Assembly (NCBI RefSeq): GCF_002954615.1
Contig: NZ_MSCJ01000001.1
Coordinates: 558,001-622,000 of the forward strand
DNA length: 64,000 nucleotides
From: Photobacterium angustum
GTDB taxonomy: Bacteria; Pseudomonadota; Gammaproteobacteria; Enterobacterales; Vibrionaceae
Direction of reading: 5' to 3'
Shown: positions 40,071 through 49,846 of the stretch, piece by piece
How positions within the stretch are numbered: the first letter of the stretch is position 1
How the letters are laid out: each line of letters begins with the position of its first letter
Program-made: the position numbers and the translations under genes
The notes under the pieces: generated by a model
What the model was told of the DNA's origin: nothing
Seen by the model: only the letters and a program-made list of their open reading frames with translations
Database searches by the model: none

Positions 40071-40204
40071 AGCTCGGATTGATTGTTTTTAACGCTATTT
40101 TTGATTTATATCAATGGAAAAATAGCGTGATATTCGCTCTAAAGATGACAGGTGTTAGGGGCAGGAGTAGAATCCTTGGCTCTTTCCCTTTTTTGGAGCG
40201 TGTC

Positions 40205-41239
40205 ATGGAAAATGTTCGCCTAACTCAATACAGTCACGGTGCCGGATGTGGTTGTAAAATTTCTCCCCAAGTTCTCGACACCATTTTACGCACCCAGTTA
40301 GCCCCATTCTCAGATCCTAACCTTTTGGTGGGTAATGAAAGTAAAGATGATGCTGCCGTTTATGATTTAGGTAATGACACATCAGTGATAAGTACTACCG
40401 ACTTCTTCATGCCAATCGTTGATGACCCATTTGATTTCGGTCGTATTGCCGCAACGAACGCGATCAGCGATGTGTACGCGATGGGGGGTAAGCCTATTAT
40501 GGCTATTGCTATTTTAGGTTGGCCTGTCAATATCTTAGCCCCTGAAATTGCTCAACAAGTTATTGAAGGCGGTCGCTCTGTATGCCGCGAAGCTGGGATC
40601 TCACTTGCTGGCGGTCACTCTATTGATGCCCCTGAGCCAATTTTTGGTCTTGCTGTTACAGGTATTGTTGATACTGCTCGTGTGAAGCGTAATAACAGTG
40701 CTGAAGCAGGCTGTAAGCTGTATATCACTAAGCCATTGGGTATTGGTGTATTAACAACAGCAGAAAAGAAATCTAAGTTGGCTGATGAGCACCAAGGATT
40801 AGCACGCGATTGGATGTGCAAATTAAATAAACCGGGCGCAGATTTTGCTGACGTTGCGGGTGTTAAAGCACTTACTGATGTTACTGGTTTTGGCTTAATG
40901 GGTCACTTAACAGAGATCTGTGAAGGCAGCAATTTAAAAGCAAAGTTGTGGTTTGATAAAGTGCCCACATTGCCTGGCGTGTATGAGTACATTGAGCAAG
41001 GTTGTGTACCAGGTGGTACTGAGCGTAACTTTATGAGTTATGGCGACAAACTTGGTGAAATGACCGATCAGCAAAAAGCAGTATTATGTGATCCACAAAC
41101 ATCGGGTGGCTTATTATTAGCAGCAACACCTGATTGTGAAGCTGAATTAATTGAAATTGCGAAAAAATACGACATTTTGCTGGAAGCGATTGGCGAGTTA
41201 GAGCCGATGGATGGCGATACCTTAATCGAGGTTTGCTAA
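40205..41239 (+). CDS. selD: Selenide, water dikinase (selenophosphate synthase)
   Basis: Makes selenophosphate from selenide and ATP for selenocysteine and 2-selenouridine synthesis. The protein is 344 residues from the ATG at 40205, chosen because the N-terminus then aligns with E. coli SelD. The catalytic loop SHGAGCGCK has Cys15 at the redox-active position and Lys18; the position is encoded by a normal TGT, so this is the cysteine form, not the selenocysteine form. [11 protein letters not shown] block and STTDFFMP are present. The stop overlaps the mnmH start. Confidence 0.97.
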   Translation: MENVRLTQYSHGAGCGCKISPQVLDTILRTQLAPFSDPNLLVGNESKDDAAVYDLGNDTSVISTTDFFMPIVDDPFDFGRIAATNAISDVYAMGGKPIMAIAILGWPVNILAPEIAQQVIEGGRSVCREAGISLAGGHSIDAPEPIFGLAVTGIVDTARVKRNNSAEAGCKLYITKPLGIGVLTTAEKKSKLADEHQGLARDWMCKLNKPGADFADVAGVKALTDVTGFGLMGHLTEICEGSNLKAKLWFDKVPTLPGVYEYIEQGCVPGGTERNFMSYGDKLGEMTDQQKAVLCDPQTSGGLLLAATPDCEAELIEIAKKYDILLEAIGELEPMDGDTLIEVC

Positions 41240-42327
41240 TGCAACGTCCCAATTGCGAAGATTTTCGTAGTCTGTTTGTTAATGATACACCGTTAATGGA
41301 TATGCGTGCGCCGGTTGAGTTTACTCAAGGCGCATTTCCTACTTCTGTTAGTCGTCCTTTAATGACGGATGATGAACGTGCAGCAGTAGGTACATGTTAT
41401 AAAAATAAAGGCCAACAAGAAGCCATTAAACTGGGTCATGAATTAGTCCATGGCGAAGTAAAAGCACAGCGTGTTGCCCAGTGGAAAGCGTTTTGTGAAG
41501 CGAATCCTAGCGGGTATTTATATTGTTTTCGTGGTGGCCTACGCTCTCAAATTACCCAACAGTGGCTTAAAGAAGCGGGGATTGACTTTCCATTTATTAC
41601 TGGTGGTTATAAAGCGCTTCGCCGCTTTTTAATCGATACCATTGATGAAATCGCGCAAAAGCCAACTGCGATTGTGGCTGGCAATACGGGTAATGGTAAA
41701 ACCATTATGGTCAATGAGCTTACCAACGGTATTGATCTTGAAGGTGCAGCCCATCACCGTGGTTCATCATTTGGTCGGTTTGTCACACCACAGCGTACTC
41801 AAATCGCATTTGAAAATGATTTAGCTGTTCAAATGTTGAAAAAACAGGCGCGCGACGTCGAGCGTTTTATCTATGAAGATGAAGGTAAGAGTATTGGCTG
41901 CGTGATGGTGCCATTATCGCTTCAAGCTACGATGAAACAAGCACCCATCGCCGTTATTGAAGATCCAATAGATGTGCGCTTAGGTCGTTTATTAGATGAT
42001 TATGTGATTACCATGCAACGTGATTATGTTGCCCATTATGGTGAAGAGCAAGGCTGGATCTTGTTTGAAGAATACCTTGAAAAAGGCATGTTTAATATTC
42101 GTAAACGTTTAGGTTTAGAGCGTCATCAAGAAATACTCGATGCTCAGAAACATGCGATTAAAGTGATGCAATCAACGGGATCTGTGTCAGATCATGATGG
42201 CTGGTTAGTGCCTTTACTTGAACAATATTATGATCCAATGTACACCTATCAGTTAAGTAAAAAGGCGGAACGTATTGTTTTTCGTGGTGATTATCAAGCA
42301 GTAAAAGCGTGGTTTGAAGCGCAATAA
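41239..42327 (+). CDS. mnmH: tRNA 2-selenouridine synthase
   Basis: Replaces sulfur by selenium at the wobble 2-thiouridine of certain tRNAs, using selenophosphate. The 362-residue protein has an N-terminal rhodanese domain with active Cys96 (YLYCFRGGLRSQ) and a P-loop GNTGNGKT (148-155). The ATG overlaps the selD stop (TAATG) with GAGG 7 nt before it, so it is coupled to selD. Together they show that this organism uses selenium at least for tRNA modification; selA and selB are not in the window. Confidence 0.96.
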   Translation: MQRPNCEDFRSLFVNDTPLMDMRAPVEFTQGAFPTSVSRPLMTDDERAAVGTCYKNKGQQEAIKLGHELVHGEVKAQRVAQWKAFCEANPSGYLYCFRGGLRSQITQQWLKEAGIDFPFITGGYKALRRFLIDTIDEIAQKPTAIVAGNTGNGKTIMVNELTNGIDLEGAAHHRGSSFGRFVTPQRTQIAFENDLAVQMLKKQARDVERFIYEDEGKSIGCVMVPLSLQATMKQAPIAVIEDPIDVRLGRLLDDYVITMQRDYVAHYGEEQGWILFEEYLEKGMFNIRKRLGLERHQEILDAQKHAIKVMQSTGSVSDHDGWLVPLLEQYYDPMYTYQLSKKAERIVFRGDYQAVKAWFEAQ

Positions 42328-42353
42328 TGATGTGATTCGATAACATGGAATAG

Positions 42354-42397
42354 AAGCTGATCAGTTAATATCATCATTAACGATCAGCTTTTTTTAT
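42354..42397. terminator. Bidirectional terminator between mnmH and bax
   Basis: AAGCTGATC-A-GTTAAT (42354-42369, with one bulged A) pairs with ATTAAC-GATCAGCTT (42376-42390) and is followed by a T-run on the plus strand. It serves the convergent genes mnmH and bax. Confidence 0.88.
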
Positions 42398-43174
42398 CTA
42401 TGAAGAAGAGGTAGGAATAAGATCTTTATTTGAGTTTATTAAGTCTAGTAAGCGTTGGATGTATTGATGCCCAATTTGTGAATATTCGAGTAAGCCATGG
42501 GCTAATGCTTGTGCGGTGATTGGCTGGTTATCTTGTTGCAGTTGTGCACGAATATTACGTAGTTCACTATAAGCATCATTAGTATTTATGTTATTAAAAT
42601 AAGACGCCACTGCAGCATGGACAGAAGGAAAACTTTTCACTTCATGATAATGCTCAAGATCAATATCTAATGGTGGAATACCGCACCCTTTGGTAAAGCA
42701 CCATTCGCCAAAATAACTATTTCCTTTTTCAGCAAAGCGTGATGTTCCCCATGATGATTCTAATGCTGCCTGCCCGAGGACTAATTGTGCAGGTATAACA
42801 TTAACGCGTTTTAATAATTCTGTTAGCCATTGCTGGGTAATTGTTTTTTTGGGTAATGGCAGATCATATTGCTGACTAAGCGTCGTAATTAAGTCGTTAT
42901 CTATATCGATCTTGGCTGGATCTTTACTCAGGATTTTTAGTTGTTGACGATCTTCTAAGATCTGTTGATTAGTTTCTTCAACAAACGGGTATAGATAGTC
43001 AAAGAAGGCTTTCTTTTTTTCATCAATGTTGAGGAAGGCACCAAAGTTTGGCTTAGCTGGATGGCTGAAATCGTTATGTTCAATAAAATTATGTAATGAA
43101 TCTTTCCCAACCCAGAGCAAGCCAAGCAGCAATACAACAGCGAATAGGGGCGTCAATGTTTTTAGATTAAGCAT
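42398..43174 (-). CDS. bax: Bax-type peptidoglycan glucosaminidase-domain protein
   Basis: 258-residue protein with an N-terminal hydrophobic anchor or signal (LFAVVLLLGLLWVG near residues 10-23) and a glucosaminidase (GH73-like) domain. It contains the catalytic-type glutamate E139 in LGQAALESSWGTSRFA and the following GNSYFGEWCFTKGCGIPP. It resembles E. coli Bax (about 274 residues). The predicted role is cleavage of peptidoglycan glycan strands in the periplasm. It is divergent from topB. Confidence 0.9.
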   Translation of the reverse strand: MLNLKTLTPLFAVVLLLGLLWVGKDSLHNFIEHNDFSHPAKPNFGAFLNIDEKKKAFFDYLYPFVEETNQQILEDRQQLKILSKDPAKIDIDNDLITTLSQQYDLPLPKKTITQQWLTELLKRVNVIPAQLVLGQAALESSWGTSRFAEKGNSYFGEWCFTKGCGIPPLDIDLEHYHEVKSFPSVHAAVASYFNNINTNDAYSELRNIRAQLQQDNQPITAQALAHGLLEYSQIGHQYIQRLLDLINSNKDLIPTSSS

Positions 43175-43340
43175 TTATCTCTCTTATGAATCGACTGTTC
43201 AGTATTGATTAAGGAATATATTATCACATTTAGGAAACAAAATTAGGCGTTGCTAACTGGTTTTATATCCAGTATTTCTTGCTGCACTGCGCTGTTTTAG
43301 GTACAGTTTCCCCATTATTCACCGCCATATAAAGATTTTG

Positions 43341-45326
43341 ATGAGCCGTTTATACATTGCAGAAAAACCAAGTTTAGGTAGAGCGATTGCCGCAGTGCTT
43401 CCTCGACCTCATAAAAATAATAATGGTTATATCGAAGTCGGTAATGGCGATATTGTTACGTGGTGTATTGGACATCTACTAGAACAAGTCGAGCCTGATG
43501 CTTATAACGAGCGTTATAAAAAGTGGAATTTAAATGATTTACCCATCATTCCTGAAAAATGGCAGCTTATTCCACGTAAGGCGGCGAAACAGCAATTAGC
43601 GGTAATTAAAAAGTTAGCAAAATCGGCTTCAGAAATTGTCCATGCTGGCGATCCTGATCGTGAAGGGCAATTGCTGGTGGATGAGGTGATAGATTACGCG
43701 AAATTACCAGCAACAAAGAAAAAGACTGCATTACGGTTACTTATTTCTGATCTTAACCCTGCCGCGGTTAAAAAAGCGTTATCTTCCATGCGCAGTAATC
43801 ATGACTTTGTACCATTGTCGGTATCAGCATTAGCTCGCTCAAGGGCTGATTGGCTTTATGGTATGAACATGACTCGAGCTTATACCCTACTTGGGCAAAA
43901 AGGTGGTTATCGTGGGGTATTGTCTGTTGGGCGAGTACAAACACCGATTTTAGGTTTAGTGGTGCGTCGTGATGATGAGATCGCTAATTTTGTCCCCAAG
44001 CCTTTTTATGATGTGTTTGCACTTATTCCTTATGCAGAACAAGAGATTCAGGCGCGATGGCTACCAAGTAAAGCTTGCGAACCTTATCAAGATGAAGAGG
44101 GAAGAATACTCAGTCGGCAGCTTTGTGAAAATGTGGTGAGTCGTATAAAAGGACAACCCGCGGAAGTCACCGAATCTGAGCGTAAAGAAACCAAGCAAGC
44201 CGCGCCTTTACCTTACTCTTTATCAGCATTACAAATTGATGCTGCTAAACGTTACGGTATGAGTGCGGCTGATGTTTTAAGTACCTGTCAGTCGTTATAT
44301 GAAAAGCATAAAGTGATCACTTACCCACGTTCTGATAGTCGCTATTTACCTAATGATCATTTCAAGCAAGCAGGTGAGGTTTGCCGTGCTATTGCTAATA
44401 CTGACAATAGCTTATCGAATGCGGTTTCTGGCGCAAATACATCATTAAAATCCAAAGCATGGAATGATAAAAAAGTGGATGCTCACCATGCGATTATCCC
44501 TACGCCAAAAGCGGTGAACCCACAAAGCTTAAGCTCAAGTGAAGCGAAGATCTATCAGCTAGTAGCAAGACAATATTTGATGCAATTTTACCCTGCAGCG
44601 ATTTATGCAGAAGCTAAGTTAGTCTTTACTATCGCTAAAGGGCAGTTTGTAGCAAAAGGACGTCAACTAATGGATGCGGGCTGGCGGGTATTATTAGGAC
44701 GAGATGATAAAGGTGATGATAACGATCTGGCTGATAAAGTGCCGCCGTTAACAAAAGGTACGGTATTAACTTGTCGAGATGGTGTAATAAAAGACAAAAT
44801 GACTGAGCCCCCCAAAGCATTTACGGAAGCGACCTTATTGCAAGCAATGACGGGGATTGCTCGCTTTGTTTCTGATCCATCGTTAAAGAAAATCTTACGT
44901 GATACTGATGGTTTAGGTACTGAAGCAACGCGAGCCGGTATTTTAGAGATTTTATTTAAGCGTCAGTTATTACACCGACAAGGTAAAACAATTCATGCAA
45001 CAGAGGCTGGTAGAGGCTTAATTTATGCTTTGCCGAATGAAGCGACCTATCCTGATATGACAGCGCATTGGGAACATCAGCTACAGGACATGGCAGATAA
45101 AAAATATGCTTATCAACCCTTTATGGGCGCGTTAGAGGTACAGGTAACAGCCCTGATGGAAAAAGTAAAAGTATCAGACGTTCCACAAAGCTTACGCGAT
45201 CTAAAGTCACCCGAATGGAGTAAAGGGGGAGCTAAGCGTCGATACTCAAAGAAAACGGCAGGAGCAAAATCTTCATCGAACACTGCGGGTAAAACAACGC
45301 GGAAACGAAAGCCTAAAGAAAAATAG
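43341..45326 (+). CDS. topB: DNA topoisomerase III
   Basis: Type IA topoisomerase of 661 residues. The TOPRIM domain starts RLYIAEKPSLGRAI and contains DPDREGQLLVDEV; the active-site tyrosine is Y328 in ITYPRSDSRYLP, the same number as in E. coli. The C-terminus ends in a basic tail of about 40 residues rich in Lys, Ser and Arg. I chose the ATG at 43341 over an adjacent in-frame TTG. Its proximity to selD-mnmH follows the enterobacterial ydjA-selD-topB order, here with mnmH and bax inserted. Confidence 0.96.
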   Translation: MSRLYIAEKPSLGRAIAAVLPRPHKNNNGYIEVGNGDIVTWCIGHLLEQVEPDAYNERYKKWNLNDLPIIPEKWQLIPRKAAKQQLAVIKKLAKSASEIVHAGDPDREGQLLVDEVIDYAKLPATKKKTALRLLISDLNPAAVKKALSSMRSNHDFVPLSVSALARSRADWLYGMNMTRAYTLLGQKGGYRGVLSVGRVQTPILGLVVRRDDEIANFVPKPFYDVFALIPYAEQEIQARWLPSKACEPYQDEEGRILSRQLCENVVSRIKGQPAEVTESERKETKQAAPLPYSLSALQIDAAKRYGMSAADVLSTCQSLYEKHKVITYPRSDSRYLPNDHFKQAGEVCRAIANTDNSLSNAVSGANTSLKSKAWNDKKVDAHHAIIPTPKAVNPQSLSSSEAKIYQLVARQYLMQFYPAAIYAEAKLVFTIAKGQFVAKGRQLMDAGWRVLLGRDDKGDDNDLADKVPPLTKGTVLTCRDGVIKDKMTEPPKAFTEATLLQAMTGIARFVSDPSLKKILRDTDGLGTEATRAGILEILFKRQLLHRQGKTIHATEAGRGLIYALPNEATYPDMTAHWEHQLQDMADKKYAYQPFMGALEVQVTALMEKVKVSDVPQSLRDLKSPEWSKGGAKRRYSKKTAGAKSSSNTAGKTTRKRKPKEK

Positions 45327-45340
45327 AGGATATAGAAGAC

Positions 45341-45377
45341 ACAAAGTGGTTACGTTATTGAGTAAGTAACCACTTTG
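45341..45377. terminator. 13-bp perfect inverted repeat between topB and the diguanylate cyclase gene
   Basis: ACAAAGTGGTTAC (45341-45353) and GTAACCACTTTGT (45365-45377) lie between two convergent genes. Neither side has a proper U-tract, so it may be a weak or Rho-assisted terminator. Confidence 0.6.
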
Positions 45378-45385
45378 TATTGAAG

Positions 45386-47005
45386 CTAAAGTAAGAGTCT
45401 GTAACAGTTTCTTCCTTCACCTTTTGCGCGGTACAAGGCTTTATCTGCGGTATTAAATAACATTTTATAACTACTGCCTTGAGTCGGTACCATAGAGCTC
45501 ACACCAATACTGAGGGTGACGATAGGATTTGTTTTCGTTTCTGCCTCTTCATTATCGGGGAAAGGCAACGCCATTTCATTCATCGTAGCTAAGATTTTTT
45601 TCGCTGAAAAAACGGCGGCTTTACTGTCTTGACCTGGCAGTAATAAGACAAACTCCTCCCCACCGAAACGAGCAAATAACGCGCCTGCACGTTTTTCAAT
45701 ATCAGCCAGCCCGTGAGCTATTGTCTTTAAGCAGACGTCACCGGCGTCATGACCTAAATAATCGTTATATTGTTTGAAGTGGTCAATGTCCATGATCAAT
45801 AAAGAAATGGGCAACTGATGCCTTTCAGCTCGACGCCATTCATCAGCAATTGACTCATCAAATACGCGACGATTAGCGATATTAGTTAATGGATCAAGAC
45901 GAGAGATCTTTTCCAGCATCTTATTAACGTTATTAAGCTCTTCAGTACGGGTAAGTACGCGCTTTTCGAGATCTCTATTGAGCCGTTTGAGACGATCTTC
46001 AGCCTGATGTCGAACAAGATGCTGCGAAATGATAAAACCGTATTGTTTTAATAACTGGTGGTGATAAGTACGGAAAGGACGACCTGTTAAGAGATTATCG
46101 CAAGCAATCCAACCTATTGGAGTATCTTCATCCCATAAGGCAATATAGGCACTCCAGCCAAAGCCAACCTGCTTTAAATCGTGATAAAGCGGGGTGTTTT
46201 CTTGAACGGCGAGGTATTCTTTTTCTTCAAGTGTTCGTGCGGCGTACCATTGTTCAGGGATCACTGACTCAAAATAATATTCATCAATAGTATTACCCGC
46301 AATGTCTGTACCATAGGTACCATGCATGCGGTACTCCTTATCAAATAGAAAGACTGCCATACGATCTATTTCAAGTTGTTTTTTTCCTTCATCAACGGCA
46401 ATAAAGAGCATTTCTTTGATTGACTTTGTTCGCCATAACATGAACGAAATACTGTGCATGGCTTGAAGTTGTTGAAGTAGTAGATCTTGTTCGTATTGGC
46501 TGTTTCTTAATTCTTGTTCGACGTGCCGGCGAGAGTTATTTTCTGTTTTGATTGTTTGCGATAAAAGGTCGGCATCAATTTCAGTGGCGAGTAGCGTACA
46601 CAATTGACTTAATGCCTCAATATCAACTTTTGCAGTATGAGGAAAATCAATAATTAGCCAGCCGATGCGCTGCTCACGACGGAGTAATGGTAGCCATGCA
46701 CGATGAAAATCACCATTAGAGGTAGTGAAGGGTTGATAGCTGTTTTGCCCTATAAGTGATTGGTAAATATCAGCATGTGTTTCTTCTGAAATCACAACTG
46801 GTGGAAAACTATACTGGATACCGGCTTCATTCAGTTGTACTAGAGACTGCCAATGTCCTTTGTAAGCCACAATAAGCTGGCAATGATGAACGTCAAAAAA
46901 CTCCATAAGATTACGGCAAGTCAGTTCACATATGGTACGTAAGCTATGCGCATTTCCCCATTGCTTTGTAATGTTTTGATAAAAAAGATCAACGTGCTTC
47001 TTCAT
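45386..47005 (-). CDS. GAF-GAF-GGDEF diguanylate cyclase
   Basis: 539-residue predicted cytoplasmic enzyme without membrane helices. Two GAF-like regions (about 20-150 and 185-325), a coiled-coil linker (330-370) and a GGDEF domain (370-535) are seen. The active-site signature is GGEEF (448-452), with DPLTNIANRR near 371-380 and the metal-binding DIDHFKQYND, so c-di-GMP synthesis is expected. The inhibitory I-site RxxD is not conserved: the equivalent position reads RAGA. The sensed ligand is unknown. It is a single gene. Confidence 0.88.
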   Translation of the reverse strand: MKKHVDLFYQNITKQWGNAHSLRTICELTCRNLMEFFDVHHCQLIVAYKGHWQSLVQLNEAGIQYSFPPVVISEETHADIYQSLIGQNSYQPFTTSNGDFHRAWLPLLRREQRIGWLIIDFPHTAKVDIEALSQLCTLLATEIDADLLSQTIKTENNSRRHVEQELRNSQYEQDLLLQQLQAMHSISFMLWRTKSIKEMLFIAVDEGKKQLEIDRMAVFLFDKEYRMHGTYGTDIAGNTIDEYYFESVIPEQWYAARTLEEKEYLAVQENTPLYHDLKQVGFGWSAYIALWDEDTPIGWIACDNLLTGRPFRTYHHQLLKQYGFIISQHLVRHQAEDRLKRLNRDLEKRVLTRTEELNNVNKMLEKISRLDPLTNIANRRVFDESIADEWRRAERHQLPISLLIMDIDHFKQYNDYLGHDAGDVCLKTIAHGLADIEKRAGALFARFGGEEFVLLLPGQDSKAAVFSAKKILATMNEMALPFPDNEEAETKTNPIVTLSIGVSSMVPTQGSSYKMLFNTADKALYRAKGEGRNCYRLLL

Positions 47006-47285
47006 TAAAGGACAAATTCCAATTGAGCCTAATTCATTTTTAATATTATTTTTAATATTTTTAACAGTTTATAGTTTAACTGTTCACTGATAAATAGGCG
47101 CGATATAACCCACAAAACTGTGCTGTTATTCAAATTAAGCGTTAAAAATGCGATCAAATCGAGGCTTGAATTGTCTTTTTATTTAGACATAAAAAAGAGG
47201 CTCTCACCGCTATGCTTATATGAAATGCAATTATTTTTATAGCGAATAGTTGTGAGGTGTAAACAATATAAGGTGAGTGTTAATA

Positions 47286-47561
47286 ATGAAGTATTTCCCG
47301 CTTTTCTTTTATTTTTGTTTATATTTTCTATTAATAGGGTGTACGACAAGTCGTCATCAACAATTGTCTGAGTTAGGTTTTACACGTCCTTACCTTGATG
47401 GTTATCAAGATGGGTGTCATAGCAGAAAGCTTGATGAAATGATGTATAAAAAGGGGTTTAGACGTGATCCTGAACGGATGGCAAAGCAGGGCAAGTATTC
47501 CCATGGTTGGCAAGATGGATTTGAGCATTGTTATAATGATGCGAGGGATGATTACTACTGA
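47286..47561 (+). CDS. Small predicted lipoprotein
   Basis: 91 residues from the ATG at 47286, which has AAGGTGAG about 8 nt ahead. It has a lipoprotein signal peptide with lipobox LIGC (Cys near residue 19). The mature part has two related motifs, YLDGYQDGCHSR and YSHGWQDGFEHCYN, each with a G-x-x-DG core plus a cysteine. Such DG repeats occur in small secreted proteins of unknown function. It is a single gene followed by a terminator. No function is assigned. Confidence 0.75.
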   Translation: MKYFPLFFYFCLYFLLIGCTTSRHQQLSELGFTRPYLDGYQDGCHSRKLDEMMYKKGFRRDPERMAKQGKYSHGWQDGFEHCYNDARDDYY

Positions 47562-47566
47562 AAAAT

Positions 47567-47600
47567 AAAAAGCAGCGAATAAACGCTGCTTTTTATTTTG
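47567..47600. terminator. Bidirectional terminator (lipoprotein / lapC)
   Basis: AAAAAGCAGCG (47567-47577) pairs with CGCTGCTTTTT (47584-47594) around six bases; A- and T-rich flanks suit both directions. Confidence 0.92.
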
Positions 47601-47617
47601 TAGTTTATGATAAATGA

Positions 47618-49501
47618 TTACTTGTCATTATCTTGATAACGGTTCGGTTCATAGAAACGTTTTAATTCATTCATGACCTGCATTAATGTTGAAAGCTTTG
47701 GCTTGCCTTCATCTTCTAATTGGTAATTTTTATCGTAGACATTGTAATTACCATATTTATCAACCACGGTTGTTTGTTTATTTTCAACAACAACAATATC
47801 AGAATCATCTCCAGCTAATAACCAACGACGATTATTATTGTTATCAAACAAACTTACTCCTGAACTGTAATTTGAGCTTGCTGAAGCGACATTAAGTAAT
47901 GATTCCATCAGTGTCGGTACCAGATCTAAATTACTAGTTAGACGTGTTACTTCTTGTGCTGGACGATCTGGCCAGTGAATGATCAGCGGTACTTTTATTT
48001 GGTATCGGCTGTAGTTACTGCCAGATCCCCAAGTATTGTTACCGGTCTCATTAAATTCAGTGCCGTGGTTTGAGGCAATCACTACAATGGTATTTGCCAT
48101 ATCACCTTTTGCTTCTAACTGAGCAAACACACGTCCAAGCATTTCATCAATATGATACGCCGCATTACGGTAACTATTTTTGAGTAGCAGTGTGGAATCC
48201 ACCCCTTTTTCATTAATGGCATTACTGCCTAATGAAGGAGTGAAGCGAGGTTTATAATGTTCACCTTCTTTAAACTGCTGAACAGAGGTCAATTCAAGTA
48301 AGCTAAACCATGGTTTATTTTGTTTTTGTTTACTTAACCAATGATCCCAATCTTTTATTGCATGTGAATCACTTTCAATATCATGAGAGTGTCGTGAATC
48401 TGTTACTGCCAATTTAGTGTTGGCAAAAATAGCTTCACGATAAATTGGTAAATCAAAATTCTCGCCACTGAATAAACCAAATTGATAATCACGATCTTGC
48501 AAAGTATTGAGTAATACGGGGGACTTTTTCTCTGCGCGAATACTATTGATATAGCCACTTGGTAAGCCATATAACAGACCAAACACGCCAGTCGAATCGC
48601 TATTACTTGAACTGTAGTTATTGGTGAAATTCAGGTTGTTTTGAGCGAAAGCCGTTAAATTAGGCATAACCGTTGATGTCAACATATCACTGCGTAGGCT
48701 ATCAACCATAATGATCATCAGATTTTGATCTGTGCCTTGATCATTAAAACTTAACTTGCTGATCGGATAGCGAACAAATTCACTGTTTTGCACGCCTTGC
48801 TCTGCACGGCGCTTCGTGTATTCCTGTCGATCAAGTAAACCATGCTTTTCCATGAAGGTTTTAGCCGTCATAGGATAAGAGAAGGGAAAATTAGAACGCT
48901 GCATGGTTACAGGACGGTATAAATTTGCATCCGCCCAGATGTAAATGAGATGGCTACCTAGAAAGCAAACCCCAAAAACAAGTGCGATAGGACCGCCAAC
49001 ATGTTTGCGGGTTAGCTTTCTAAGTTTGCGCCATACCCACTCTGAGCACATTAGCTCAAAGAGGAAGATGACTGGAACAACGACAAATAGATATTGCCAG
49101 CTGGCATTTAATTCTGTCTTATCGCCACTTAACAATAAATCCCATACTAATGGGCTTAAATGTAAATCTACTGTTTGATAAGCATAGGTATCAAGCAATA
49201 GGGCGGTTAAACCAACGGTGCTGACTAATACCCCAAATAAACGCATTAAACGTTGTGAGGGGATCAGGAAGCTTGCTGGAAATATAATGAGAATATAAAT
49301 GCCAAAAACAAGAAAACCGAAATGACCAACCCAACTTAATAAAAGGTAAAGTTGCCCGATCAGCGTTGCTGGCCAGTCTGAATGTGTAATATATCGCGTA
49401 CCCAATAGCATGGCTGCGATGATATTAAAGAAACTGAACCAATGTCCCCAGCTAATTAGCTGTGAGACTTTCTCTTTGTAGGTATTTCCGCTGGCGACCA
49501 T
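47618..49501 (-). CDS. lapC: LapC/YejM (PbgA), inner-membrane regulator of LPS synthesis
   Basis: About 627 residues: an N-terminal five-helix membrane domain (about 15-215), then a periplasmic sulfatase/alkaline-phosphatase-fold domain starting near MIIMVDSLRSDML. The segments KVSQLISWGHWFSFFNI, LIYIWADANLYRPVTMQR and SYPMTAKTFMEKHGLLD align with E. coli YejM (586 residues). In E. coli this protein restrains LpxC degradation through LapB. I chose the ATG at 49501; an in-frame TTG lies 9 nt upstream. It is downstream of yejL, as in E. coli. Confidence 0.93.
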   Translation of the reverse strand: MVASGNTYKEKVSQLISWGHWFSFFNIIAAMLLGTRYITHSDWPATLIGQLYLLLSWVGHFGFLVFGIYILIIFPASFLIPSQRLMRLFGVLVSTVGLTALLLDTYAYQTVDLHLSPLVWDLLLSGDKTELNASWQYLFVVVPVIFLFELMCSEWVWRKLRKLTRKHVGGPIALVFGVCFLGSHLIYIWADANLYRPVTMQRSNFPFSYPMTAKTFMEKHGLLDRQEYTKRRAEQGVQNSEFVRYPISKLSFNDQGTDQNLMIIMVDSLRSDMLTSTVMPNLTAFAQNNLNFTNNYSSSNSDSTGVFGLLYGLPSGYINSIRAEKKSPVLLNTLQDRDYQFGLFSGENFDLPIYREAIFANTKLAVTDSRHSHDIESDSHAIKDWDHWLSKQKQNKPWFSLLELTSVQQFKEGEHYKPRFTPSLGSNAINEKGVDSTLLLKNSYRNAAYHIDEMLGRVFAQLEAKGDMANTIVVIASNHGTEFNETGNNTWGSGSNYSRYQIKVPLIIHWPDRPAQEVTRLTSNLDLVPTLMESLLNVASASSNYSSGVSLFDNNNNRRWLLAGDDSDIVVVENKQTTVVDKYGNYNVYDKNYQLEDEGKPKLSTLMQVMNELKRFYEPNRYQDNDK

Positions 49502-49552
49502 AAATGTCAATTCTTCTCAGTCTTCAATGCAAGTTTAATATGACTATTAAAC

Positions 49553-49771
49553 TTAGTCTTTTTTAATTGAGGTCTGCAGAGCTTTAGCAAATTTTTCTGC
49601 AATCACTGCGCGTTGAGCAGCCGGCACATTCGCGTTAATAATATTGGTTGCAATATCACCAACAACCATCAGTGCTAATTCTGGTGATGTTTTATGTTTT
49701 TCAAGTACATCGAACATGTCATCAATGATTTGTTCAACTTGTTTAGTGCTGTATTTTGAAGTAATTGGCAT
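49553..49771 (-). CDS. yejL: YejL family protein (DUF1414)
   Basis: 72-residue helical protein. It matches the E. coli YejL pattern: YSTKQVEQIIDDMFDVLEKH, then ALMVVGDIATNIINANV and QRAVIAEKFAKALQ. The function is unknown. It lies upstream of lapC and divergent from yejK, the order conserved across many gammaproteobacteria. Confidence 0.93.
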   Translation of the reverse strand: MPITSKYSTKQVEQIIDDMFDVLEKHKTSPELALMVVGDIATNIINANVPAAQRAVIAEKFAKALQTSIKKD

Positions 49772-49846
49772 AAGAAATCTTGTTTAATGTTTACATAAGC
49801 GACTTATGATAACCTAGAGTTCACTTTTCTTGAAAACCTTTTCATT

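Noticed and set aside
40247..40258. Selenocysteine codon in selD
   Set aside because: The catalytic position is a TGT cysteine codon, not in-frame TGA.
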